DNA of 64,000 bases from Halicephalobus mephisto (Eukaryota > Nematoda > Chromadorea > Rhabditida > Panagrolaimidae). Every line of letters starts with the position of its first letter. Position 1 is the first letter of the stretch. Positions 48,529 through 59,402 of this stretch are shown piece by piece. A program made the translations under genes and the position numbers. The stretch lies in NCBI GenBank assembly GCA_009193035.1, contig SWDT01000001.1, forward strand, positions 1,984,001 through 2,048,000. The letters run 5' to 3'. Below the pieces are notes generated by a model. That model was not told the origin of the DNA, ran no database searches, and saw only the letters and a list, made by a program, of their open reading frames with translations.

Positions 48529-49957
48529 TACCCAAAATCCGGTTTTCTGTAATGTACTTAATCAAGAATTGCAGAGTAAAAATTAATATAGAAATTTCCT
48601 CGGATTTGCGGAAACAAAAGGAAAACGGTCAAAGGAGGCAGCTGCTGCGCGAATGACCAGTCAATGGCATGCCAAATGCGAGGTTGGCCAAGTCCCTAAT
48701 TTCGGTTTCCTCCCATTCAGAAACTACTTGAATCGACCACCCGGTTCCCCCTTGAGTCGTAACTGACACTTTACATTTTTAAAGCCAACCTTTCAGCTTG
48801 ATGGAAATTTGCCAGCTGACAAAATAAAAAAACGTAAAACTTTAAAAAATTTATTAAATTTTGAATTCCCTAAACCAATGTTATTTAAAAATTAAACTGG
48901 CCATTTTTAAATGTCATGGATTTCCTTGTCAGAAAACTAGTTGTTTGTGTCAAGAATAGAGTATTGTTATTTTAAAAGAAAGAAATCGACTACATGCCAA
49001 AGCTGGTTTTACATGAGCCTTTGGCATTCATCCACAAATGCCATTCCTAGTCGTGATAACAACAATGACGCATAACTTAGAGAAACAACTACTTTGTGAA
49101 CGTCTAAATTGTGTAATAAAATATAAGGGAAATTCATTTAACATTTAAGTAAAAAATAACAGTCGAACCTAAAAGACTTCTGGAAAGCAGTAATTCGACA
49201 ACAGCGCAACCGCAGAGCAGATGTGGCCCGTCTTGGAGTGATTGAGTGAGCGGCCACTCTCGGGGGATCAATAAAGCCAGATGAAGACTCATTCATCCGA
49301 GGATCTACACACCCAATGGCATAGATCCATATATTAATTAAATATGCTGTTTTCCAAGAATAAAAGTCACGAAAACGGAAAGACTGGTACGAAAATTTTA
49401 TTAAAATAAATTTACAGACGCTTTCTCCTTCTCGATCGAGCGGTCACCGACTGTCCAGTGTTTGCTTTTGGCTTGAACGTGTTTTGTTTGTTTCGATGAG
49501 TCGACCGAAGGAGCAGAAAAGCCCGATTTTCTCTAAAACTCGAGAACGACCCGAATTCGTGTTATCCTGGGATTTAGGAATATGTGGCAGATGGTCGGTC
49601 TATGTCACAACGGCATTGTACCAGTTATTTTTTCCGACCCTTAGGGAAGAAAGGACCGACTAGAGATGCGCGAACAATGCGCAAATGTTTTTCGCGAAGG
49701 GGCAAAGACATAAATGCAGCTGTTCCTCCTATGACGTGCCGGTCATCTCCTCACCTTAGAATGCCATTAATCTGGTGAATAATCATCAATTATTCAGAAC
49801 ATTTTTCCAAAATAACAAACTGGCGTAAATTGCTTTATTCAAAGTTCCACAGTAACTCACTAGATTTATCTAGAAATAATTGTAGAAGACATATCTCCAA
49901 TCATCAGAAATAACTTGGCTTTAAAAACCCACTCTCGCAAAAGACCTGTGGAGTAGA
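48529..49957. other. Intergenic region, SPRY gene / NCOA4-like gene
   Basis: 1.4 kb without a supportable gene. The plus-strand frame at 49584-49778 has no domain. AT-rich, with a GC-richer patch near 49400-49760. Confidence 0.45.
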
Positions 49958-51515
49958 TTAATTTGCCTGTTCGGATTTAAGTTGACGAGAAGAAGCAACT
50001 AGCCAATCATCTTCTCCAGATGCATGGAGTTTCTCCAGGATTCCCTTCCATCCGAGAACAGACTCCCAAGAACCCAAGTCCGGAGGCATTGAATTTATCG
50101 GTCGATCGTCGCACTTCGGAGATTCTTTGAGCCAGAATGATTTGTTCTCCGGGAAATTCGTCTTTAAATGGGCCAGCATTTTCTCATAATAAGGACAATG
50201 GAAAACGTCCTTCTCTTGTGCTTTGTCTTCCGTGCTCGTGTTGTTCGCATCCACAGTGGTGTTGATGGAAGTGATTTCTGGATTTTTACTCCAAATCGAT
50301 GAGAAGTGGTCAGCTAATGGATCCACCTGAATGTATATAAATAGGCATGAAATGTACATCAATAAACTTACAGAACTATTAGATTCCGCGTTGTCGGTCT
50401 TTGAAAGCCATTCGTCGGACTTGGAAGTTACAATGTTCGTGATTACTTTACCGAACTCAAAATCCTTCGTTTCGTCGATGGATCTTCTGGTCTTCTTTTC
50501 TATCGGTTCCCCAAAAGACTGATTCGCAAATTGTTGAGTCAGATATCGCATTGTTTCTTCGATAATTTGATCGGATTTGGGACTTCCTCTTTTTAACCCA
50601 GGAAAGAGGTTTTGGGGAAGAGCACTCTGAGTGCTCTTGTTGGGATTCGGCTTTTGAAGCCACTGATCCATTGGGAGACGAAGGCTTTCGAGAGTATCGA
50701 ACTCAGTATCGCGATCTCCTTTAGATATGATTTCAATCGACGAAGCACTCTCGGAATTCAACCTGTTCCGAATCAGTTCAAAACCGTCGGGGTCGGAATC
50801 AGTCTTAGTGGCTTTTATGTGAGACAGCCAATCATGAACAGAAGTGACACCTGATTCTGGAGGGTCGTAGGTCACTGGGGGGATTCTATGGACAGATTTG
50901 TGAGCGAGGGAAGCTGCATCCTCAAAATCATCAACGTCCAGGGGGAAACAGTCGGCTCTGTCCTTAACAGTCGGATCAGAAACAACCTGGCCGAAGTTGT
51001 AGATAGCTCTTCTCATGTCGCTGGGGTCGCATCTGAACACAAGATGCGAATTTGTCCTAGGACGGAGGTCCATCATGTTTAATCTAAAAGTGAAGTTGTA
51101 AAAACAAGTCTCCATATATGAACGTGCCTAAATAGCATCCCAGGAACACCAGGATTCTCAGAGTTTCCTCTTAAAGCGCATTCCATCGATTGCTGACAGG
51201 CTCCGATGGCTTGATTCAATTGCTCTTGCTGTTCACATAAAATCCTTTCCTTGGAGTCTACTACACTTTCCAAAGTCCTCAGCAAAAACTGTTCTCTTGC
51301 TCGGACCAGAGATAACTGATAACCGATCGCGTTACTGATTTCTTTTCGAGCCTAAAATAGAATCTCAAATGATACAGTTCAAGCGGAAAACTCACAATCT
51401 CGGCATTCGTCCTTAACTGAGCTTTGACCGCTCCGATTTGAGAAACCGCATTCTCCATAACAGTGAGTTTCTGACGGAGTCCATACTCATCGCCGTTGCC
51501 AAACACTGAAGCCAT
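49958..51515 (-). CDS. ncoa4: NCOA4-like ferritinophagy receptor candidate
   Basis: NCOA4 delivers ferritin to autophagosomes to release iron. Exons are 51396-51515, 51128-51351, 50372-51083 and 49958-50326, giving 474 residues (human 614). The N-terminal 150 residues are a helical coiled-coil region like the conserved ARA70/NCOA4 domain: LRTNAEIARKEISNAIGYQL, then REQFLLRTLESVVDSKER, CQQSMECAL, and after a Ser/Pro gap LVFRCDPSDMRRAIYNFG. The rest is disordered and carries repeated acidic-WL motifs (HDWLSH, DQWLQK, DEWLSK, SFWLKE, DDWLVAS), also characteristic of NCOA4. Phase demands a GC donor at the exon 2/3 junction (TTTAG|GCACGT). The ATG directly follows TATTTTAG. The identification is by pattern, not search; the same strand later holds bec-1, an autophagy gene. 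Confidence 0.78.
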
Positions 51516-52603
51516 CTAAAATAATCGATATAAAAATCAATGCCCTTTTGACGGAATTTTCGTTGAAAGTTAATTATTTTAAAATACACGTAGCCTTACG
51601 GCGAGTTTGAAGTAACTGAAAACGATAAAACGGGTTCTAACCGTCTCAGACATGGAAAGCAGACGCAAGGAAATGGTGGGGAGACTTTGATTGCAACATC
51701 GGTCAGCTGCCATGGCTAGGACCGTGTTATCAGTTAAAACGGAATCAAAGATTTTAGACCATTGAGTAAAACTGGAAAGATAAGAAAATCCACTCCATGG
51801 ATGAAATGTGATAGACCAGGACGTGCGGAACGAGGAAAGTGGATGGAGATTGGCAATTGTCCAATGAAGGCCAAACTCGCGCCATTGTTGTCTGGTATTT
51901 TTCAAGGGATGGTGAGATCACAAGTGCTCCCTAATTTTTATATAAAATGATTTCCAAATTCCTACGCTTATTGACAAACAATGGAAGGAGGATTTTAAAG
52001 AGATTAATCATTGTCAATTTTGTGACATGTTATCGTCAAAAAACAAGATGTCAGGAGAACAACTACTGGAGATGTGATTCGGAGACAATTCCCAGATGAG
52101 CTTTTGTGGCATCCGTTTCAGAGCTCTGCTCTTTTGCTCTTCTCGAAATCTTTATTTTGGTTCAGCCAAACAATTCGGGCCGAGATTGAACTCCTCTTTT
52201 GCTGGAATTTGAGTCTGGCAAATAGCCTCAGGGATGAGTCCTTGAAAACGAAGAAACCGAGCTCCTTTTTCTCCACATTTGGACCATTTCCTTCGATTGA
52301 GGAATTGGCCATCGGAGAGTTGCTTCCTCAACCATCTCCTTGCCTTACTTATTATAGGAATCGTCAATAACTTTAAACGGATCTTCCCGAATAAAAAATA
52401 TAATATTCACTCGGCTCTAACGAAATAACCTATGGAATTGTAACGGAGAAGAATGTTTTTATAAATAAAAATTCTAAATTTTAGTCGGCTTGGAATTTTA
52501 TCTGAAATTCCGCGGAGTTTCGTTGAGGTTAAAATTTGAAATAGAGAATTTCGGAAATTTGTGGAAGTTCGCGTCGAGATAATCCCCAATATTAATTTTT
52601 ATA
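51516..52603. other. Intergenic region upstream of the NCOA4-like gene
   Basis: 1.1 kb of divergent spacer. Frames on both strands at 51580-51950 and 52074-52370 look like chance: no domain and no matched splice sites. Confidence 0.45.
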
Positions 52604-53930
52604 ATGCAAAGAAGTTGTTTTTGGCAGATTCTTCTGGTGTTATGGTTTTTAGATATCTGTTAATACTTTCATATATAATAATTAATCCTCGAGGGAGTAT
52701 AAAGACTTTTATATCCTATATTACCCCGATCTAGAGATTTCCAGATCTATCTGAGAATAATGCAGTTCCGAAATGCTGATTACAAAGTCGTAAATTACGA
52801 AACAACTCCCACACAAAATTAGAATTGTTCCAAAATTACTTTAGCTTTTAGAAGTTTCCAAAAATTTGTGTCGGGAGATCCTCAAAGAATTTTGATTAAT
52901 GGTTTTCACCATATATGATCGATTGCAAAATGATCCCCATGCGGAATGAAAATAGTCACGTAGGTTGTTTTAGCTCCTAAAAATCCGTGTCGAGATAATA
53001 TAAAAATTGAATTTAATTTTTATATTAATGTAATTGTGATTTTAGATTCTTAGTCCTTTCGGATTTTACTTTATCTAATGTGAAGAGATCAGATTTGCCA
53101 GGGACTATGGGTACTCCCGAGCCTCATCTATGCATCCGACAGAAGAACATGAGCCAGCTAGCCTGCTGCCAATTCGTGCTTCTCCTCAATGACACGACTC
53201 GGTAAGCTTTGGGTCCAAATTTGATTTGCAAAGATTTCAGAGTTTGTTAATGTCGTTGACCTTTAGACTCCCATTTTGCGACCAAGAACTCATGGCAACA
53301 GCGGAAAGACTGGCTTCCTTAGGCGATATAATCTTCCAGAAATCTGGGTACGGTAACTACTCCAACGACACTGTTGTTGGACGACAGAATGTTTACACCA
53401 CCCCTATCTATTTGAATTTCCCAGTAGAACCTCCAGAAGACCACGTGACTTTTCTCTTCGGGATATTACTCCTGATTTCTTTAGCGGTCTGTTGTACTGT
53501 AGTCATCCTGAAGTTGACTAAGCCAAAGTAAGACCGAAATACCGCGTTTTAAATTCCCTTTTATTTATAGATTCCCCACTCTCCCTACCACGATAACAAC
53601 ATCATATGGCAGCCCGATAGACTATGACATGATGATGTTCCTTCCGTACTCCCAAAGGAGATCATCAATTCTCCTGTTTCTTCGCGGGATCACGTGCAGA
53701 AATCCTTCCAGTTATCGATCTAGACACCCTTCTCTCAGCGTTGTTTCAAATGCAAGGTAACGTTTATTTCTATGACGATTTTCGAGAAACTTTTTTCAAG
53801 TCTGAATGTTCTTCCGTCTTATCGAATGGCTACTTCCTCCACAACTTCACCTGCTTCCCTGCCTCCCCCACCTTACGAAGAACTCCAACACCTGACAGAC
53901 TCCAACAACAACGTCTCGAGGTCGAGATGA
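52604..53930 (+). CDS. Type I single-pass protein with PPPPY tail
   Basis: Exons 53102-53201, 53267-53527, 53571-53756 and 53801-53930 are well supported. A proposed first exon, 52604-52658, encodes a signal peptide (MQRSCFWQILLVLWFLDI) and joins in phase 1 across a 443-bp intron, giving 243 residues; without it the protein starts at ATG 53107 and lacks a leader. The ectodomain has clustered cysteines (LACCQF, LPFCDQ) and an N-glycosylation site (YSNDT). The TM is at about 123-145 (FLFGILLLISLAVCCTVVILKL). The cytosolic tail is Ser-rich and ends near SLPPPPYEELQHL, a PPxY motif for Nedd4-type WW ligases. The layout recalls WBP1/VOPP1/Shisa-type adaptors. The function is unknown. Confidence 0.7.
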
Positions 53931-54295
53931 TCCACCGGGTTACTCTAGTTTGCCACTTTCAAAAAATAAAACTGTCCAATTCATTTTCAATAATATTGCA
54001 GATCAACTTGAACGATTAAATTAAAAAGTGTTAATATACATTAAACCTGTCAATCAAGACAGACCGGCTCAGAGAGTGTTATCGATCATGGGAGCAATTG
54101 GTATAACTGGCCAGAATCGAAAACAATACACGAAAAATAATTAGACTCTTGGAGCTGATGCTTATCCAATTGTCAGAGATTGAGATCAGATGGAGTCCAC
54201 ATCAACAAGCTCCAAGGTTAAAAAATAACAGAGTAAAAACGAGGTGAATAAGCGGTAAATGCATAAGGCTAAATTAAAATTCATTGGTCCCAGTT
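53931..54295. other. Short convergent spacer
   Basis: 365 bp between the PPPPY gene (+) and the skn-1 3' end (-). No further features seen. Confidence 0.5.
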
Positions 54296-57200
54296 TCAGT
54301 CACGACGGGTTGGTGGGTAAACTACGAAACGTTGTGGAGAACTGGACTTCGTGACTCTACGTTCACGACATTTCCGAGCTGCTTCCTTATTACGTCCACG
54401 TCTACGGATTTTCTTAATGAGGGACCGTTGAGAATCACTAAGAGTAGGATCCTTCAGAAGCCGTTGAAGAGCTTTGTGAGACATTGCAGCAAGTTCTTCG
54501 GCGGGAGCAGGCAGATTGTGTCTGCGAACAAGGTCGTTATCCTTGGATTGTCGACCACGACGTCTTTGGAATTTGTCAGTAGACTCATCTTCCTCATCTT
54601 TAACGTTGTGAAGCCGAGGAATAAGCTTACCAACAAGCCTATATTCATCGGTTCCATCATTAGAGTTCGGGGAAATAGATCGTTCTGATCCCGAAACAAA
54701 TCCACTAGATGGAGAAGACGAACGTTCCTTTGTTTCAGAGGAATATTGATGCGTTGCCGACGTTGTTTCAGCCTGTGATCCATCAAAGAAGGAATCATCA
54801 AAAGAGAAAGGCAGTGGTTCATCAAATGGACTAAATTCCGGCTCGACATTGGCATTAACGTGCCCATCAACGACTTGCTTGAAAATAGCTTCAAACGACT
54901 GCCGACCTTGCTCAACTGCGGATGCTGACAGATCCTGAATAACTTGCGTACTATTAAAGTATTCCAAGTATTCATCTTCAGGAATGGAGACTGTGGGACT
55001 CATAGATGGTTCATTCTCGACATTGAATCTATCCTGAGAAGATCCTTCCTGTGGAGTGTATGCGACAGTGATGTTGTCAAAAACCGTTTGAGAAGAAGAT
55101 TCAGAAACTTTGTAAACGGAGACGTTGGAGGAAGATGACGGGTAATTATGAGAAATATCAGTCAAAGAACTTCCAAGTTTGCTTGGACGAGCAACACTGT
55201 GGTAGAAATCAACATATTGAGCTTTGGCCAATTCTTCGTAACGAGTAGTTTCTTCCGTGGACAAAGACTAAAATAAAGTTGATTAATAAACCGTTCTGTA
55301 AGACGGGTAAATATATAGCTGTCAAAATTGACAATATTCCATTTCTAGCGAGAGTTGTTTATACTAAAAACGCGCAATTTGAGCCGAGACTCACTAGACC
55401 GATAGGTTTCAATACGAGTATTCGGCTTATATTCGGTCTTCGGCAAGCCGCAGAATGAACCGTATTCTGCTATTTTCTTGCATTATTTTCTTCAGCAATT
55501 TTATTCAGATTATTCCGGAAACAGAGGCCTACTATGTAGACACAGTTGTTCCTGCACCACTTAAGGAAGAAAATGATCTTACTTCTGGATCTAGAGCAGA
55601 TCGGTTAGAGAAAAGTGTCAGATTACTAGCCATCATGAACCTAATACAACAGAACTGGGAACTATATAATGGTTATTGGTATAAATTATTTGAAGTTGAG
55701 GTCATGTGGATACCCGCAGAGAATTTCTGTCGGGAACTGGGAGGTCACTTAGTTAGTATCAAAGATAAAGCAGAAAACGATTTCGTTCACAAGCTGAGAA
55801 AAAGTAAGTTCAGAACCCTTTCCCAGTACCCGAAATGACTTTCAGAGAACAATATTTGGATTGGGCTAAACAAAATCAATATAACCTCCGGTGTGTATGG
55901 ATGGAGTGATGGCAACAAAGCTGATTACATCAATTGGGATTCTACCCAACCTAACGAGCCAGAAACCGATTGTGTTTACATGCGTTACAACCAAGACTTG
56001 AAAGGAACTTGGTTTGACTATCCATGTGCCAGCGCAATTCCACAGTACTTCGTTTGCAAAATCAAGATATAATTACTTACAGTCATGTACCCTTTGTCAT
56101 GAAGGACTTGCAAATCACGTTCATATTGTTCATCATACATGTTACTTTGTTGAGCTCGAATTGGGTACTCTGGTACTCGATTTTTCTCATTTTCAATGTC
56201 GTAACGCCAAGACACATCAATAACATCGTAATCCTAAATAAAAGATTAGCGTTGTCAAAGCATGAACGAAAATTACCAGGAGAGATGGATCACGAGGAGT
56301 CACGTTACATGAGCTGCTGCTTCCTGGCCCATCTGAATTGTAACAAGACATAGGTCCCGCCATAGGTACACGGTTTTCAGTCATGAGCATGTTGATCTGA
56401 GATACATCTGGAGTTTTCCCGTAGTTGGACCACGCATAAGAAGCCAGCTCTGCGTCGTTGCGCCATCTGAAAAACGTAATAAGGTCAATTTTCTCCATAG
56501 TTTACAATAATTTCGAAATTTTTCTGCAAACAAATCCATTGGGGATTTCCGTCAAATATTCGAAACAGGAACTTTTAGGTACAAAATCAAGAACAAGAAG
56601 ACACAAAAAATCCCTTTATTTCGTGCGACGTTTTTCTAGTTTAGAGTCTCGCACAAAATAACTGGCTGCAGACTAACGTTGAGAAGGCACCAGAGAACAA
56701 CAGCCGCTTCTAGTTTGTGCAGGGCACAAAAAGGTAACAGTTCTATAGAAATGGAATTTTAAACTAAGTTATTCTTTACGTAAAGAACAAAATGATCACA
56801 TTTTAAAATAACTTTGTGCCAAGCCTTACTTTGTCGCCAATTAGCTTTTTATAATATTAAACTGGGGATTAAGTAAATTAGAAGTTGCTTGAGAAAAAAC
56901 CTAGGTAGCAAAGCTCCTGGTCCAACGAGATCAACTTTGCTTCTGGGTGTTTATGTCAGATACGTAAATGAAAAAATTACCAGTTTTGAAGAATTTTTTG
57001 CAAAAAAAATAACAAACTAGTCAACATGGTCAGGTTGATACCAAAGAAGTGAAACTCCAAAAAAGATCAAAAATCCTTAAAAGTGAAATTCGGGGGAGGA
57101 AAACCTTCAACGGACTTAAGGCATAGGTGTTCGGATCCCAATATAGAAACTCAATCTAGTGAATTACTGATATGATTAAAAATATTCACCTTAGTCTCGA

Positions 57201-57533
57201 ATTGAAGAAATCACTTCGGTCTGGAGATCCAGGGAATTTCCCCGCAAGCAATGACTCATCAATTGCATCAGTTCCATACATGGCTAACTTGTTGAACTCG
57301 GATGAGGTAGGGTACTGATAATCAAAGAATTGTTGTCCCAAAATAATCAACAAATAAAAATACGCAGTTTTCAACCGCAAGTTCTTTTTGGAATGAACAG
57401 ACGACTCGTCAGTAGAGCGGGAGCCAGTCCGAAGAGGCGGAGTTACTAACATAACATGGTTGTTCCTGACGCCCGTTGGTTCTTCAGTGCTCTCTGCACT
57501 TTTTTTTGCTTCAGAGTAGTCAGAAGCCTTCAT
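54296..57533 (-). CDS. skn-1: SKN-1 / Nrf-type CNC transcription factor, membrane-anchored isoform
   Basis: Master regulator of oxidative, xenobiotic and proteasome stress responses and, in C. elegans, of endomesoderm fate. Exons are 57190-57533, 56277-56466, 56081-56233 and 54296-55267, giving 552 residues. A hydrophobic segment near residues 55-72 (TAYFYLLIILGQQFF) corresponds to the ER anchor of the long SKN-1A form. LRWRNDAE precedes a DIDLID-like element, DYDVIDVSW (from residue 179). Then comes TEETTRYEELAKAQY, matching the C. elegans ARYEDL region. The C-terminus has the CNC domain (RGRQSKDNDL; ALQRLLKDPTLSDSQRSL) and basic region KKIRRRGRNKEAARKCRERR, with no leucine zipper after it, the peculiarity of SKN-1. 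Intron 3 hosts a C-type lectin gene on the other strand. The acceptor at 57541-57542 lies 174 bp after the bec-1 stop. Confidence 0.96.
55455..56072 (+). CDS. Secreted C-type lectin-like protein nested in skn-1
   Basis: Two exons (55455-55803, 55846-56072) give 191 residues. A signal peptide (ILLFSCIIFFSNFIQI) is followed by a 40-residue linker and one C-type lectin domain (about 72-191): WIPAENFCRELGGHLVSI, NNIWIGLNK, WDSTQPNEPE, DCVYMRY, GTWFDYPC, FVCKIKI. Four canonical cysteines are present. The QPNEPE sequence sits at the carbohydrate-binding loop, but the usual WND triad is replaced (WFDYPC), so calcium-dependent sugar binding is uncertain. It belongs to the large nematode clec family, often infection-induced. 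It lies within skn-1 intron 3 (55268-56080) on the opposite strand; its stop is 9 nt from the skn-1 exon, so its 3' UTR must run antisense through that exon. An AATAAA occurs at about 56237. Confidence 0.9.
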
Positions 57534-57714
57534 AACCTTCCTAAATTCAACTAGAAGGGAAATCATAAACGAAAAGGAAGATATTAAATGGTATAATAAC
57601 CATTCAAAGGAACCAATAAGTTCATTTAAGTGAATGTTTTTCCTAGATGAATTTCGGACAGATATGGCAAAGTAATATGTAAAATTAAACTGTATAAAAC
57701 CCGTTGATATAAAG
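57534..57714 (-). promoter_or_regulatory. bec-1 / skn-1 intercistronic spacer with trans-splice acceptor
   Basis: 181 bp between the bec-1 stop and the skn-1 long-form ATG. On the minus strand GTTGAATTTAG ends at 57541, 7 nt before the ATG, an acceptor with no coding exon to pair with. No AATAAA is visible in between. The geometry is that of an operon spacer processed by 3'-end formation coupled to trans-splicing (inferred). Confidence 0.55.
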
Positions 57715-59402
57715 CTAATCCCCTGATTTCCCGGTGATTGGTGGAATTAGACCGATGGCTCTTTTTAGATTCAGCAGAAACAGCTTCATTGCTTTTGTCC
57801 ATCGTTCTTCTGAATTGAACTGCATCTTTATCCGATAGGGAGATTCATTTTCAATTATTCTATCCCCATCCATCCGATACATCAACAGATCTTTCTGAAA
57901 GAATGAAGATTAGTTTATTCACATTCTGTTTTTCCGTTGCATTAGTTCGGATGAACTTATCAATATAGATAATAGACCAACTGACTCCATCCTGGAAGAA
58001 AAGTGAATTTCTTCAACTTGCAAATGATGTCAGTGTAAAACGAATGTACCCTTAATTCACTATAAACTACATAAAAGACAATCCAATAATTATCAAGTAT
58101 ACAGAGAGCATAAAATAGAAGAAAGTATTTGGCCTTTTGGATACAAAAAGAACACAACGGGTTGAGCTAAGAATGTATCGGAAACAATTTGAGGCAACAA
58201 AACGAACACACACTACTTCCTGTTGAAGGTTCGGTAAATACCTCAAATCCGAGCAAAAATGACTTACGTTGTTTTTATGGAGTTCTTTCAATTTCATTTC
58301 TACCTGACAAAAACAGTTAACTAGACCCACAATGGCGTGATCCAGCTGAATTTGACCGAATGGTTTCCAGCCACCTTGACCAAAAAGAGGGTATTCTGTA
58401 GGTTTCCCGCCTGATAATCGTCTAACATAGGAGGTGTTTCCTCTAGGATCTAACTCATAATCTGTAAACACAACACCTATCCTGTCAGCGAGTATCTGCA
58501 ATCGAATGATCAGCGGAGACAACAAATTGAAGACAAACCTGAACCAAAAGACAAACTTGACCAAAAGCAGCGTTAATTTCGTTCCATTCAACAACTTCGT
58601 GGGGAAGACGCCCAAGACGAAGTCCATTTATAGTTCCGTAGTTGTCTTGAACCCAGATGAAGAAAGTCATATCAAGCACGTTCATCGAAGTCAGAGTACT
58701 CAGGCTTTCATTGGCATATTTCGCTTGAGTGTTCAAAGAAAAGGAATCCTCACTGCACTCTATTAGCTTCCTGTGATTAACCCTGAGCTTTTTATACAGA
58801 GCATCGCTTTCCTCACTGATTTCAGCGGCCGATTTCGAGAGCTCGCGGACATCATTATTGATTCCCTTCTCTTGTTCTTCCAGTTGTTTCAATTCTTCTT
58901 GTAGGTCTTGTTCTTCAATCTGTAATCATGGTTTAATAATCATAACCGTAAGTTCTTGTAAGTCCTACTCACGCAGAGTTGTTGGAGTTTCCTCTTCATC
59001 GAATCAGCATCATATGCAGCTATACTTCTCTTCGTCATTAAATCACGGAGAGCCTCATCGTACTTTATACATTCACCTTCTAATTCAGAAAGCTGTCTCC
59101 TCATATCATTACAAGCTCGTGTTGCGCAATCCTGCAATAATGAAATAAGATAAAAATAACACACGTAAGCTTACTTTGCACAACGGAACTTGTAGTGGAG
59201 ACTCGGAATGACAGAGCATATCCAAGAGGTTGAAAGCATGATTCCTTGAGTCACTACTTGAAACGACCTGAAATTGATATATGAACACAAGCAAATGAAA
59301 GGGTAAAACCTTCAACGCCTCCAGCAAGATGCTTTGTTTCTCGCTCGGTATACTCTCATGTAATTTGATGGCTGTTTGACATACAGAACAAGCAGGGTCC
59401 AT
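57715..59402 (-). CDS. bec-1: Beclin-1 orthologue, class III PI3-kinase complex subunit
   Basis: A scaffold of the VPS34 complex that starts autophagosome formation and endosomal sorting. Exons are 59310-59402, 59175-59267, 58973-59131, 58539-58919, 58268-58495 and 57715-57894, giving 377 residues (C. elegans about 375). Two CxxC pairs (CSVC at 5-8; CKDC at about 61-64) match the worm N-terminus. A BH3-like stretch SRNHAFNLLDML lies between them. A coiled coil occupies about 65-185 (EEQDLQEELKQLEEQEK). The evolutionarily conserved domain follows: NVLDMTFFIWVQ, TINGLRLGRLP, VEWNEINAAFGQVCLL, and the C-terminal RWTKAMKLFLLNLK. All introns are phase 0. skn-1 follows on the same strand; the same pair adjoin in C. 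elegans, so an operon is likely. Confidence 0.96.
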
